A DNA stretch of 11,546 bases from Candidatus Nitrosotenuis sp. (GCA_023252015.1 JAHEXS010000028.1:1-11546); one strand, 5' to 3'. Positions 1 through 7,213 are shown, counted from the stretch's first letter. A program made the numbers and translations. Notes: generated by a model from the letters alone, not told the origin.

Positions 1-254
1 CCTTCTTGGAATACCAAGATTCTATCAGGGCCAGTACTGATGATTGGTCTGTTGTCCAGTAAAATTTGCCCTTCTTCGGGTTTTTGTAGTCCTGCAACTA
101 TTCTAAGAAACGTGGATTTACCACATCCGGATGGTCCAACCAAGCAGATGAAATCACCTTCGTCTACAATTAGGTTTATTCCGCCTAGCGCCTTTAGCTG
201 TTGTCCATCATGATCAAAATATTTTACAATATTTTTTGCTTCTAGTTTTGTCAT
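1..254 (-). CDS. ABC transporter ATP-binding protein, nitrate/sulfonate/taurine type (partial)
   Basis: This is the N-terminal 84 residues of an ABC importer ATPase; the gene runs off the left edge. It would energise uptake of the ligand captured by the neighbouring binding protein, acting on the cytoplasmic face of the membrane. Visible motifs are a Walker A P-loop GPSGCGKST at about residues 40-48 and the start of the Q-loop, VFQE, at residues 81-84. The loop between them (residues about 57-80, containing LQKPEEG) resembles the SsuB/TauB/NrtD class. The ABC signature and Walker B lie outside the window. The ATG (254-252 on the minus strand) overlaps the stop of the upstream binding-protein gene as ATGA, so the two are co-translated in one operon. 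A permease gene is expected further left. The ATPase call is firm; the transported substrate cannot be decided from this fragment. Confidence 0.9.
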   Translation of the reverse strand, partial: MTKLEAKNIVKYFDHDGQQLKALGGINLIVDEGDFICLVGPSGCGKSTFLRIVAGLQKPEEGQILLDNRPIISTGPDRILVFQE

Positions 255-1267
255 GATGCACCCCCCATTGTCCTATTGTCCACACCATAGTAAATGTGAT
301 CTAAATTATATCCAGAGTGACCAAGGTACCCAAGATCATACGCACGCTCTGCAAATATGCTAATTGAGTTTTGAATTGGTTCGGATGTAATTTGAATATG
401 CGAAAATGCGCTGTGGATAATATTTTCATTCAGTTTCTTTCCAGTATGTTTTTTGTAAAAATCAATAAAAATGGATTCTGTTTTATCTGGATTTTCTTTA
501 ATCCAGTTCACAGTGTTTTCGTTAGCATCAATCCATTTTGCCACCAGATCAGGATGTTTTTCCAAAAATTCAGTCCTTCCAACAAGCAAAACAGAAGAGA
601 ATTTCTTATCAGGCCAAGTGTCCTCTTCTTGAAATAGTCGCTTTCCACCAAGCTGCTCAACTAGCATTGTTGCAGTTGGTTCTGGCACCCACGCTGCATC
701 TATATCACCTTTGGCAAATATAGTATAGATTTCAGGAGTCGCAATGTTGTAAATGGTAACGGTTCCACCTCTCTCCTTAGATTTCAGATTATGTTCTGCA
801 AGATAATGTCGTAGTGAGACATCTTGAGTGTTTCCAATAAATGGTGCTGCGATCTTTTTTCCATCCAAATCAGCTGCGATAGATATTGCAGCGTCTTTTT
901 GTATGACAAAGCTTGCTCCTCCACTCGCGGCACCAGCTAAAATTTTGATATCAGCAGTTTTTGATTTCACGTATCCGATTACAAAGGGGGCTGGCCCCAA
1001 GTATCCCAGATCAGCAGACTCGGTAAAAAGCGCCTCAATTACCTCTGGTCCGCTATCCACTATTCTTGTTTTGATTGTAGTATTGCCCAACTCCTTTGCA
1101 AATTCGCCGTTTTCCAGCCCTACAATTGGTACTGCGTGATTGACATTTGCGAAAAATACCACTCGAACCTGGTTCTTGTCAGATTCGGACTGGCCTGAAC
1201 TCAAAACAGCTGCCACAGCTATCGCAATCACGGTTATTGCCACACCAGAGTAGACTAGAATTTTCAT
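251..1267 (-). CDS. ABC transporter substrate-binding protein, SsuA/TauA/NMT1-like
   Basis: This 338-residue extracytoplasmic binding protein belongs to the aliphatic sulfonate/nitrate/taurine/thiamine-precursor fold family. The N-terminus has two basic-flanked residues and then one hydrophobic segment (about residues 3-23), followed by a Ser/Gln/Asp-rich linker. No lipobox cysteine is visible, so it is probably held by an uncleaved membrane anchor, as in many archaeal binding proteins. The mature part opens with FFANVNHAVPIVGLENGEF (about 38-56), matching the family's 'N-H-A-hxxGLxxGxF' beginning. It later shows ADLGYLGPAP (about 85-94) and the second-lobe AAWVPEPTATML (about 192-203), both typical of this family. 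It overlaps the ATPase gene by 4 bp and is divergent from argG. The ligand could be a sulfonate, nitrate/bicarbonate or a vitamin precursor; the sequence alone does not decide. Confidence 0.88.
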   Translation of the reverse strand: MKILVYSGVAITVIAIAVAAVLSSGQSESDKNQVRVVFFANVNHAVPIVGLENGEFAKELGNTTIKTRIVDSGPEVIEALFTESADLGYLGPAPFVIGYVKSKTADIKILAGAASGGASFVIQKDAAISIAADLDGKKIAAPFIGNTQDVSLRHYLAEHNLKSKERGGTVTIYNIATPEIYTIFAKGDIDAAWVPEPTATMLVEQLGGKRLFQEEDTWPDKKFSSVLLVGRTEFLEKHPDLVAKWIDANENTVNWIKENPDKTESIFIDFYKKHTGKKLNENIIHSAFSHIQITSEPIQNSISIFAERAYDLGYLGHSGYNLDHIYYGVDNRTMGGAS

Positions 1268-1290
1268 AAAACAGCGTTATGAAACTTTGG

Positions 1291-1298
1291 TTAAATAG
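1291..1298 (-). promoter_or_regulatory. Putative TATA box of the ABC-transporter operon
   Basis: On the minus strand the sequence reads CTATTTAA, with its edge about 24 bp upstream of the binding-protein ATG at 1267. This is the spacing expected for a leaderless or nearly leaderless archaeal transcript. The call rests only on base composition and position. Confidence 0.4.
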
Positions 1299-1385
1299 TG
1301 ATCGGATTTTAGCTGAAGCTAGTTGCAATTTTTCGCATGGTAATTTTTTCCAAAAAACAGAAATGAAAATTTTTTGGAGATCAGC

Positions 1386-1396
1386 ATAAAAGATAA
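1386..1396 (+). promoter_or_regulatory. Possible TATA element of argG
   Basis: The stretch ATAAAAGATAA lies 29-39 bp upstream of the preferred argG start at 1425. This fits an archaeal TATA box giving a leader of roughly ten bases or less. Other A/T-rich stretches nearby (1341-1350) could serve instead. Confidence 0.35.
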
Positions 1397-1424
1397 ATGC
1401 AAAGCATTTTCACGAAAAAGCTCG

Positions 1425-2612
1425 ATGAAACAAAAAGCAGTACTTGCTTTTTCTGGCGGATTGGATACATCAGTTGTCATAAAATATTTACAGGAAAAAC
1501 ACAACATGGATGTAATTACAGTTACAGTCGATGTTGGAGAAGGAAACGACCAAAAGAAAATCGCGGCCAAAGCAAAAAAGCTTGGAGTTCTCAGACATTA
1601 CAACATTGATGCAAAATTAGAGTTTGTCCAAAAATTCATCCACCCAGCAATTAAGGCAAACGCATTATATCAAAAAAAATACTGTCTGGCAACCGCTCTA
1701 GCAAGACCACTTATTGCACAAAAAGTAGTAGATATTGCAAAAAAGGAAAAAGTCGATGCACTTGCACACGGATGCACTGGAAAAGGAAACGACCAAGTTC
1801 GATTTGATATAACACTACGCTCAGGTTCCAATTTACCCATAATTGCACCAATTCGCGACCTAAATTTGGATAGAACTACCGAATTAGCATTTGCAGAAAA
1901 ACATGGAATATCAATTGATTCAGTATCAAAAAAATTCAGCATTGATCAAAATTTGTGGGGCCGAGCAATTGAAGGTGGACATCTTGAGGACCCATACAGT
2001 GAGCCACCTGACGATGCATTCATTTGGGTCAAGACAAAGAATCTTCCTGACAAACCAAGATATTTGGAAATAGAATTTGAACATGGAATTCCAGTTGCAG
2101 TTGACAAAAAAAGAATGAGTCCAATCAAGCTAATTGAATACACGAACAAAGTAGCTGGTGATAACGGAGTTGGGATAGTAGACCACATTGAAGACAGAGT
2201 AGTTGGGATAAAATCCCGTGAGGTATACGAAACCCCAGCAGCGCTATGTATGATAGAGGCACACTCTGACCTCGAAAAAATAGTACATACTAAACACGAA
2301 ACCAAGTTCAAGGAGGTGGTTGATTCAGAGTGGGCATTCTTGGCATACTCCGGATTGTGGCAGGATCCACTAAAGCGAGATTTAGATAAATTCATTGATG
2401 AATCACAAAAAACAGTGACAGGAACAGTACGACTCAAACTATACAAAGGAGCACTCAGAGTGGTCGGAAGAAAATCAAACTACTCATTATACAGCCACAA
2501 TATTGCCACCTATGGAAAAGGCTCGGCATTTGATCAAAGAAAAGCAGCAGGCTTTGTTGAACTCTGGGGATTGCAGACAACAGAAGCTAATAAATTACTA
2601 AACAAGAGGTGA
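1425..2612 (+). CDS. argG: Argininosuccinate synthase
   Basis: This enzyme joins citrulline and aspartate with ATP to give argininosuccinate, the penultimate step of arginine synthesis, in the cytosol. From the ATG at 1425 the protein is 395 residues, the usual family length. It starts directly with the ATP-pyrophosphatase P-loop AFSGGLDTS (about residues 6-14). Further hallmarks are GCTGKGNDQVRFD (about 114-126, citrulline/aspartate binding) and the ArgG signature FSIDQNLWGRAIEGG (about 171-185). An in-frame TTG at 1374 would add 17 residues, but ArgG proteins normally begin within a few residues of the P-loop, so 1425 is preferred. It heads a run of arginine/lysine genes, and its TGA overlaps a GTG codon in the lysW frame. 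No argH or argF lies in the window. Confidence 0.96.
   Translation: MKQKAVLAFSGGLDTSVVIKYLQEKHNMDVITVTVDVGEGNDQKKIAAKAKKLGVLRHYNIDAKLEFVQKFIHPAIKANALYQKKYCLATALARPLIAQKVVDIAKKEKVDALAHGCTGKGNDQVRFDITLRSGSNLPIIAPIRDLNLDRTTELAFAEKHGISIDSVSKKFSIDQNLWGRAIEGGHLEDPYSEPPDDAFIWVKTKNLPDKPRYLEIEFEHGIPVAVDKKRMSPIKLIEYTNKVAGDNGVGIVDHIEDRVVGIKSREVYETPAALCMIEAHSDLEKIVHTKHETKFKEVVDSEWAFLAYSGLWQDPLKRDLDKFIDESQKTVTGTVRLKLYKGALRVVGRKSNYSLYSHNIATYGKGSAFDQRKAAGFVELWGLQTTEANKLLNKR
2604..2611 (+). promoter_or_regulatory. Ribosome binding site deciding the lysW1 start
   Basis: AGAGGTGA lies about 12 bases before the ATG at 2624. It covers the GTG at 2609 that would otherwise be a possible start, so it favours initiation at 2624. 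Confidence 0.5.
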
Positions 2613-2623
2613 AAAAAATCATA

Positions 2624-2791
2624 ATGAATTGTTCAGAATGTGACGCAAAAATCAACATCCCAGACGATGCAGCTGTAGGGGAGATAGTCTCATGTCCAGA
2701 ATGTGGAGCTGACTTTGAAATTGCAAAGAAAAATGGCCCAAACGTGGAACTAAAACCAGCAGAAAGCGTCGGCGAAGACTGGGGAGAATAG
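2624..2791 (+). CDS. lysW: Amino-group carrier protein LysW (copy 1)
   Basis: This small cytosolic zinc-ribbon protein carries substrates of arginine/lysine synthesis. An ATP-grasp ligase attaches the amino group of glutamate or alpha-aminoadipate to the side-chain carboxylate of its C-terminal Glu, masking the amine during later steps. From ATG 2624 it is 55 residues, standard for LysW. The zinc-binding cysteines are C3/C6 (CSEC) and C24/C27 (CPEC), and the tail KPAESVGEDWGE ends in the canonical EDWGE with Glu55 as the attachment residue. A GTG at 2609 would add five residues before the usual N-terminus and is rejected. It lies between argG and the ligase gene, whose TTG start follows its TAG with no gap. 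By context it probably serves mainly the arginine branch, and perhaps both. Confidence 0.95.
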   Translation: MNCSECDAKINIPDDAAVGEIVSCPECGADFEIAKKNGPNVELKPAESVGEDWGE

Positions 2792-3649
2792 TTGTCCAAG
2801 ATTTGTATCGTATTTGATAGACTCAGACTTGAGGAAAAGATGCTTGAGGGGCAAGCATCCAAGATGGGTCACGATACAATAGTAGTGGATGCAAAGACTA
2901 GCCAAATTAGCACAGAAAGTAAAAAAAACGATATTGACTTTGGCGATGTCGTCCTAGAAAGATGTGTCAGCTATTTTAGGGGCTTGCATTTTACTGCGTG
3001 TCTAGAATTCCTAGATATCCCCGTAATCAACAGATATGATGTAGCAAACAAGTGTGGAAACAAGATGGTGACCTCGCTGTTACTAAAAAAACACGGAGTA
3101 CCAACGCCAAAGACCTATTTTACATTCTCATCAGAAGAGGCAACTAATCTAATCAACAAAGTTGGCTTTCCAATTGTAATAAAGCCAATCATTGGAAGTT
3201 GGGGAAGGGGAATTCTACCCTTACGAGATAAAGATGCAACAGAGGCAATATTAGAAATGCGTGACATTTCAGACGGCTCACACGACAGGATTTATTATTT
3301 ACAAGAAATGATAAACCGTCCACCTCGCGACATACGAGCAATAACAGTTGGAGACCAGGTAATTGCAGCGATGTACAGAAAATCACAGGGCGATTTTAAA
3401 ACAAATATCGCTCTTGGAGGAGATCCAGAGATTTGTGAGATTACAAAGGAGATGGAAGACATTTGTATCAAGGCCTCAAAGGCAGTCGGTGGAGGAATTT
3501 TGGGAATCGATCTAATGGAAGATGAAAAACGCGGACTGGTAATACACGAAGTGAATAATACAGTTGAGTTCAAGGGGCTTGCAAGGGTTGCCAAAAAAAA
3601 CATCCCACAAGAAATGATTAATTTTGCCCTAAATCAGGTTATCAAATAA
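2792..3649 (+). CDS. argX: LysW-amino acid ligase, LysX/ArgX family ATP-grasp (copy 1, probably glutamate-specific ArgX)
   Basis: This is an ATP-dependent ligase of the RimK-like ATP-grasp superfamily that couples glutamate (ArgX) or alpha-aminoadipate (LysX) to the C-terminal Glu of LysW. The 285-residue length fits LysX/ArgX. An N-terminal pre-grasp domain (1 to about 90) contains LERCVSYFRGLH (about 55-66). ATP-grasp motifs are VIKP with Lys131, the loop GSWGRG (135-140), NRPPRDIRAI (175-184), GIDLME (238-243) and the metal/ATP region HEVNNTVEF (252-260). Translation begins at TTG 2792, immediately after the lysW1 TAG; GGGGAG just upstream (2781-2786) can act as ribosome binding site. Operon position behind argG and before argC-argB-argD suggests the arginine branch, and the loop GSWGRG differs from the GSWGRM of copy 2. 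Substrate choice is inference; a dual-substrate enzyme is possible. Confidence 0.88.
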   Translation: MSKICIVFDRLRLEEKMLEGQASKMGHDTIVVDAKTSQISTESKKNDIDFGDVVLERCVSYFRGLHFTACLEFLDIPVINRYDVANKCGNKMVTSLLLKKHGVPTPKTYFTFSSEEATNLINKVGFPIVIKPIIGSWGRGILPLRDKDATEAILEMRDISDGSHDRIYYLQEMINRPPRDIRAITVGDQVIAAMYRKSQGDFKTNIALGGDPEICEITKEMEDICIKASKAVGGGILGIDLMEDEKRGLVIHEVNNTVEFKGLARVAKKNIPQEMINFALNQVIK

Positions 3650-3663
3650 ATTATACCATGTCA

Positions 3664-3669
3664 CGGAGA
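3664..3669 (+). promoter_or_regulatory. Ribosome binding site of argC
   Basis: CGGAGA, containing the core GGAG, lies five to ten bases before the ATG at 3675 in the 25-bp gap after the ligase gene. It supports that start over the out-of-frame ATG at 3658. Confidence 0.5.
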
Positions 3670-3674
3670 ATAAC

Positions 3675-4730
3675 ATGTTAAGAGTAGGAGTAGTCGGTGC
3701 ATCAGGATTTGTGGGCGGAGAAATGCTACGTCTTTTGGTAACGCATCCAAAAGTCGAAATCACGATGGTCACATCAAGGCAGCATGTAGGAGAATATCTA
3801 CATAGAATACAACCATCACTTAAAGGATTTACAGAAATGACATTTTCCGAACTAGACTATGATAAAATGTCAGACAAGTGCGATCTTGTATTTACCGCAG
3901 TTCCACACGGAACTGCAACTGAAATAGTAAAAGCCCTGTACGATAGAGGCCTCAAAGTAGTAGACCTTTCTGCAGATTACAGATTGCATAATCCGGAGGC
4001 ATATGGAAAATGGTACGGATGGGAACATCCATACCCAGAGTATTTGGCAAAATCAGTATTCGGAGTTCCAGAATTACACAGAGATAAAATCAGAAACGCA
4101 CAACTAGTATCATGTCCAGGATGTATGGCAGTAACCTCAATGCTAGCTTTGGTGCCATTAATCAAAAACAACGTAATTGACACAGAGCACATCATAGTTG
4201 ATTCTAAAATTGGCTCATCAGGCGCAGGTGCAGGGAGTGTTGCAGGAACACATCATGCAATGAGGTCAGGCGTTATCAGGCCATACAAGCCTGCAAAGCA
4301 CAGACACACGGGAGAAATAGAACAAGAACTAAGTGAGATTGCAGGAAAACACATCAGCATATCAATGAGTCCTCACGCAGTGGATGTGGTTCGAGGAATT
4401 CTTTGCACAAACCACACATTCATGCTAAAAGACATGAATGAGTTGGAATTATGGAAGTTATACCGCGAGCAGTACAAGGATGAGAGATTCATCAGATTAA
4501 TTCGCGATAAAAAAGGACTGTACAAATTCCCAGATCCAAAGTTTGTAGTTGGTTCCAACTTCTGCGATATTGGATTTGACATTGATGAAGACAATCACAG
4601 ACTAGTTGCATTATCAGCTTCTGATAACCTAATGAAGGGCGCCGCAGGCTCTGCCATCCAAAACATGAACGTCATGTCAGGCTTTGATGAAATGGATGGC
4701 CTGAGATATTCACCTCTAACTCCAGTTTAA
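3675..4730 (+). CDS. argC: [LysW]-glutamyl/aminoadipyl phosphate reductase (ArgC/LysY)
   Basis: This NADPH-dependent reductase turns the LysW-bound gamma-glutamyl phosphate (arginine branch) or aminoadipyl phosphate (lysine branch) into the semialdehyde. It has 351 residues, typical for ArgC/LysY. The N-terminal Rossmann motif is GASGFVG (8-14). The dinucleotide/substrate region VDLSADYR (96-103) is characteristic. The catalytic cysteine is Cys150 in SCPGCMA, and KHRHTGEIEQE (208-218) carries the conserved histidines. It is preceded by a clear ribosome binding site and followed four bases later by the kinase gene. As this is the only ArgC-family gene in the window and both branches are represented, it probably acts on both carriers' products, as known for Sulfolobus LysY. 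Confidence 0.94.
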   Translation: MLRVGVVGASGFVGGEMLRLLVTHPKVEITMVTSRQHVGEYLHRIQPSLKGFTEMTFSELDYDKMSDKCDLVFTAVPHGTATEIVKALYDRGLKVVDLSADYRLHNPEAYGKWYGWEHPYPEYLAKSVFGVPELHRDKIRNAQLVSCPGCMAVTSMLALVPLIKNNVIDTEHIIVDSKIGSSGAGAGSVAGTHHAMRSGVIRPYKPAKHRHTGEIEQELSEIAGKHISISMSPHAVDVVRGILCTNHTFMLKDMNELELWKLYREQYKDERFIRLIRDKKGLYKFPDPKFVVGSNFCDIGFDIDEDNHRLVALSASDNLMKGAAGSAIQNMNVMSGFDEMDGLRYSPLTPV

Positions 4731-4734
4731 AAAA

Positions 4735-5535
4735 ATGATTACGATTAAAATTGGCGGAAGCGTAGTAGAAAATCTTCATCCATCAACAATTCTAGACATC
4801 AAAAAAGTAGCAGAGCAAGAAGGGGTCATACTAGTGCATGGGGGTGGAAAGGAAGTAACAAAAACATGCGAAGTGTTGGGAAAGGAGCCAAAATTTGTAG
4901 TATCTCCAGGGGGTATAAAGAGCAGATACACTGACAAGGAGACTGCAGAAATTTTTACAATGGTTATGTCTGGCAAAATTAACAAGGCAATAGTCCAAAT
5001 GCTGCAAAAAAATGGGGTAAATGCGGTAGGACTGAGCGGCGTTGATGGAAAAATATTCGAAGCTGAAAGAAAAGACAAACTAGTAATCATAAACGAAAAG
5101 GGAAGAAAGCAAGTGATTGACGGAGGATACACTGGAAAGGTGACGCATGTGAATTCAGGATTACTCAAATTATTGCTAGACCAAGGCTACGTACCAGTAA
5201 TATCGCCAATTGCAATGTCCAAAGAGTTTGACTTTTTGAATATAGATGGAGACCGAGCCGCAGCAAATGTTGCAGGAAGCATACAAAGTGACAAGGTTTT
5301 GTTTTTGACTAACGTGGACGGATTACTCATGAATGAAAAACTTGTCGAAAAACTCTCAAATGCCGAAGCCAAAGAAATAAGGCCAAAAGTAGGCTTTGGG
5401 ATGGAAAAGAAAATACTTGCGGCAACAGAAGCGCTAGACATGGGGGTAAGAGAAGCATTAATTTCAAACGGTCAGCGAGAAAATCCTATATCATCGGCAA
5501 TTTTACATCAAAGGTGCACGGTAATTAGCAAATGA
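4735..5535 (+). CDS. argB: [LysW]-glutamate/aminoadipate kinase (ArgB/LysZ)
   Basis: This amino-acid kinase phosphorylates the side-chain carboxylate of LysW-bound glutamate or alpha-aminoadipate. It has 266 residues, usual for the family. Motifs are the N-terminal KIGGS (5-9), the phosphate-binding HGGG (35-38), the substrate loop PGGIKSRYTDKET (58-70), VGLSGVDG (97-104) and the C-terminal GFGMEKKILAA (about 221-231). SRYTD in the substrate loop is LysZ-like rather than the LRVTD of acetylglutamate kinases, which agrees with a LysW-bound substrate. The ATG lies four bases after the argC stop with no strong ribosome binding site, so translation is probably coupled. The stop overlaps the argD start as ATGA. 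Confidence 0.94.
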   Translation: MITIKIGGSVVENLHPSTILDIKKVAEQEGVILVHGGGKEVTKTCEVLGKEPKFVVSPGGIKSRYTDKETAEIFTMVMSGKINKAIVQMLQKNGVNAVGLSGVDGKIFEAERKDKLVIINEKGRKQVIDGGYTGKVTHVNSGLLKLLLDQGYVPVISPIAMSKEFDFLNIDGDRAAANVAGSIQSDKVLFLTNVDGLLMNEKLVEKLSNAEAKEIRPKVGFGMEKKILAATEALDMGVREALISNGQRENPISSAILHQRCTVISK

Positions 5536-6722
5536 CTGAAGACGACTTTTTGGGCAGTCTATATCAAAGATTCCCAGTAACAGTTGAAAGGGGACTAGGA
5601 ACACGAGTCTGGGACATCAACAACAAGGAATACATCGACTGTATGGGAGGATATGGAGTCGCACTAGTCGGACACAGAAACCCTCGAGTTGTAAACGCAA
5701 TCAAGGCACAGCTAGACAAAATCATTACAGTTCACAGTTCTTTGTATAACAAAACACGTGAAGAGTTTTTAGAAAATTTAATCCGACTTGCCCCAAAGAA
5801 ACTATCTCAGGTACATCTGGGGAATAGCGGCACAGAGGCAGTGGAAGCCGCAATAAAATTTGCGAGAAAGTTCACCGGCAAATCGGGCATGATTGCAATG
5901 AACGGCTCATACCATGGCAAATCAATGGGTGCATTATCAATTACATTTAATCCAAAGTACAGAAAAGCATTCATGCCACTTGTAGAAAATGTAACATTTT
6001 CTCCATTTGGCGATATCGAAACACTTCGAACCAAAATAGACAAGGACACCTCGTTCATAATTATGGAACCAATCCAAGGAGAGGGTGGAATCCATCCTGC
6101 GCCAGTTGGATTTTTGCAGGAAGTTCGAAAGCTTTGTGATGAGAACGGAATTCTGTTAATTTTTGACGAAATCCAAGCAGGTCTTGGAAGAACAGGTAAA
6201 ATGTGGGCGTGCGACCACTGGAATACGGCACCAGACATCATGTGTTTGGCAAAGGGAATTGCGGGCGGCGTCCCAATGAGTGCAACTTTGGTCAGACCAG
6301 ACATTTTGGCAGCAATGAGCAAAGGAGAGCACTCATCCACATTTGGCGGAAATCCATTATCTTGTGCTGCAGGAACTGCAACACTAAAGGCACTAACAGA
6401 AGACGGACTAGTGGACAATGCCGCCAGAGTAGGCAAAATATTCCGAGATGGGTTAGAAAAACTCAAAAACAAACACAGCATAATTCGCGAAATTCGAGGA
6501 ATTGGATTGATGATTGGAATAGAGATGAAATTTGAGGTAAAGGACATACTGATGGATGGAATTTCAGAGGGAGTCTTGCTACTATATTCTGGTAGAAATA
6601 TCATCAGATTACTTCCACCGCTGGTATTATCAGAGCAAGATATTACAAAAGTATTAGAAGTACTAGACAGACTAATGGTAAGAGAGACAGAGAGGAGAAA
6701 AAATGTACAAGGACAAGACTGA
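5532..6722 (+). CDS. argD: [LysW]-ornithine/lysine aminotransferase (ArgD/LysJ)
   Basis: This class III pyridoxal-phosphate aminotransferase converts the LysW-bound semialdehyde to LysW-ornithine or LysW-lysine using glutamate as amino donor. The 396 residues match ArgD/LysJ. Visible signatures are HLGNSGTEAVEAAIKFAR (95-112, cofactor phosphate binding), NGSYHGK (124-130), EPIQGEGG (179-186), the aspartate of FDEIQAGLGRTG (211-222) that pairs with the cofactor ring nitrogen, and Lys241 in CLAKGIAGG as the Schiff-base lysine. THE FGGNPLSCA region (271-279) completes the active site. The start overlaps argB by 4 bp (ATGA). The last 20 bp overlap the regulator gene downstream. As the only aminotransferase here it likely serves both branches. 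Confidence 0.95.
   Translation: MTEDDFLGSLYQRFPVTVERGLGTRVWDINNKEYIDCMGGYGVALVGHRNPRVVNAIKAQLDKIITVHSSLYNKTREEFLENLIRLAPKKLSQVHLGNSGTEAVEAAIKFARKFTGKSGMIAMNGSYHGKSMGALSITFNPKYRKAFMPLVENVTFSPFGDIETLRTKIDKDTSFIIMEPIQGEGGIHPAPVGFLQEVRKLCDENGILLIFDEIQAGLGRTGKMWACDHWNTAPDIMCLAKGIAGGVPMSATLVRPDILAAMSKGEHSSTFGGNPLSCAAGTATLKALTEDGLVDNAARVGKIFRDGLEKLKNKHSIIREIRGIGLMIGIEMKFEVKDILMDGISEGVLLLYSGRNIIRLLPPLVLSEQDITKVLEVLDRLMVRETERRKNVQGQD
6691..6697 (+). promoter_or_regulatory. Ribosome binding site of the Lrp-type regulator
   Basis: AGAGGAG, a strong Shine-Dalgarno match, lies five bases before the ATG at 6703, inside the 3' end of argD. It decides the regulator's start despite the 20-bp overlap. Confidence 0.6.
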
Positions 6723-7122
6723 CGACGAAATACTAAAGATCTTAAAAGAAGACTCTAGAGAATCCTTTGTAGATATTGGAAAAAAGCTCAAGCTGTCAGA
6801 ATCAGCAGTAAGACGCAGAGTAAAGAATCTCATTGACAACAAAGTAATTAAAAAATTCACAGTTGAAATGGGTGAGCAAAACTCAACAAAGGCAATTGTG
6901 CTAATATCAGTAGAGTCATCAATTGATACATCGAAGGTCTCTGCAAAGCTTACAAGTCTTGAAGGAGTAAAGACGGTCTACGAAATCACAGGACAGTACG
7001 ATATCGCAGTAATAATTTCTGCACCAAACATAACAGAAATCAACGGCTCAATTGATGCACTAAGAAAAATTCCAGGCGTATCAGATACCAACACAGTAAT
7101 CATTCTACGCGAAGTCGCATAG
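6703..7122 (+). CDS. Lrp/AsnC family transcriptional regulator (LysM-like by context)
   Basis: This 139-residue protein has the two-part Lrp/AsnC plan. The N-terminal helix-turn-helix spans about residues 6-50 (DDEILKILKEDSR, then DIGKKLKLSESAVRRRVKNL). The C-terminal RAM ligand-binding/oligomerisation half spans about 60-139, with GVKTVYEITGQYDIAVII (about 88-105). Family members sense amino acids and bind promoter DNA as oligomers. In Sulfolobus an Lrp protein called LysM sits in the lysine cluster and regulates it with lysine as effector; this gene's place between the arginine-type run and the lysine-type run suggests a similar job, but orthology is inferred from context only. Its 5' end overlaps argD by 20 bp with a strong ribosome binding site, so it is part of the upstream transcript. 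The nearest gap it could control is 7123-7239. Confidence 0.9.
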   Translation: MYKDKTDDEILKILKEDSRESFVDIGKKLKLSESAVRRRVKNLIDNKVIKKFTVEMGEQNSTKAIVLISVESSIDTSKVSAKLTSLEGVKTVYEITGQYDIAVIISAPNITEINGSIDALRKIPGVSDTNTVIILREVA

Positions 7123-7142
7123 ACGAATTTCGAGACAAAATA

Positions 7143-7152
7143 TTTGTTTTTT
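7143..7152 (+). terminator. Probable T-rich archaeal terminator after the regulator gene
   Basis: TTTGTTTTTT begins 21 bases after the regulator stop, with further T-rich runs at 7170-7175 and 7188-7193. Archaeal RNA polymerase terminates at such T tracts without a hairpin. It separates the two gene runs, though read-through is possible. Confidence 0.45.
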
Positions 7153-7204
7153 GCCTAAAATCACACTAGTTTTCTCTGATTTAAGCCGTTTTTAGTACGA
7201 TTAT

Positions 7205-7213
7205 GTTTATAAC
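7205..7213 (+). promoter_or_regulatory. TATA box of the homocitrate synthase operon
   Basis: GTTTATAAC is centred about 31 bp before the ATG at 7240. This predicts a transcript starting only a few bases before the start codon. It is the best archaeal promoter candidate in the window and implies that the lysine-type run has its own promoter. Confidence 0.6.

Larger units (their letters stand above)
1268..1424. other. Divergent intergenic promoter region
   Basis: This 157-bp spacer separates the minus-strand transporter operon from plus-strand argG. It contains AT-rich stretches on both strands suitable for divergent promoters, and I see no RNA gene or convincing small ORF. An in-frame extension of argG from a TTG at 1374 runs through its right part, but it encodes residues not expected in ArgG and is probably untranslated. 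Confidence 0.6.

Noticed and set aside
1374..1424. TTG-initiated N-terminal extension of ArgG (17 residues)
   Set aside because: ArgG proteins start a few residues before the SGGLDT loop. The ATG at 1425 gives that, and the upstream part overlaps the likely TATA region.
2609..2623. GTG start adding five residues to LysW1
   Set aside because: It lies inside the Shine-Dalgarno-like AGAGGTGA. ATG 2624 gives the standard 55-residue LysW starting two residues before the first zinc cysteine.
2792..3649. RimK (ribosomal protein S6 glutamate ligase) as the identity of the ATP-grasp genes
   Set aside because: RimK is the same superfamily, but direct coupling to LysW genes and the GSWGR/RPPRDIRAI pattern in an arginine/lysine cluster point to LysX/ArgX.
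5807..6604. Long antisense open frame inside argD (265 codons, minus strand)
   Set aside because: It mirrors the reading frame of a well-supported aminotransferase, has no recognisable motif, and reads as a Ser/Pro/Ile-rich shadow translation.
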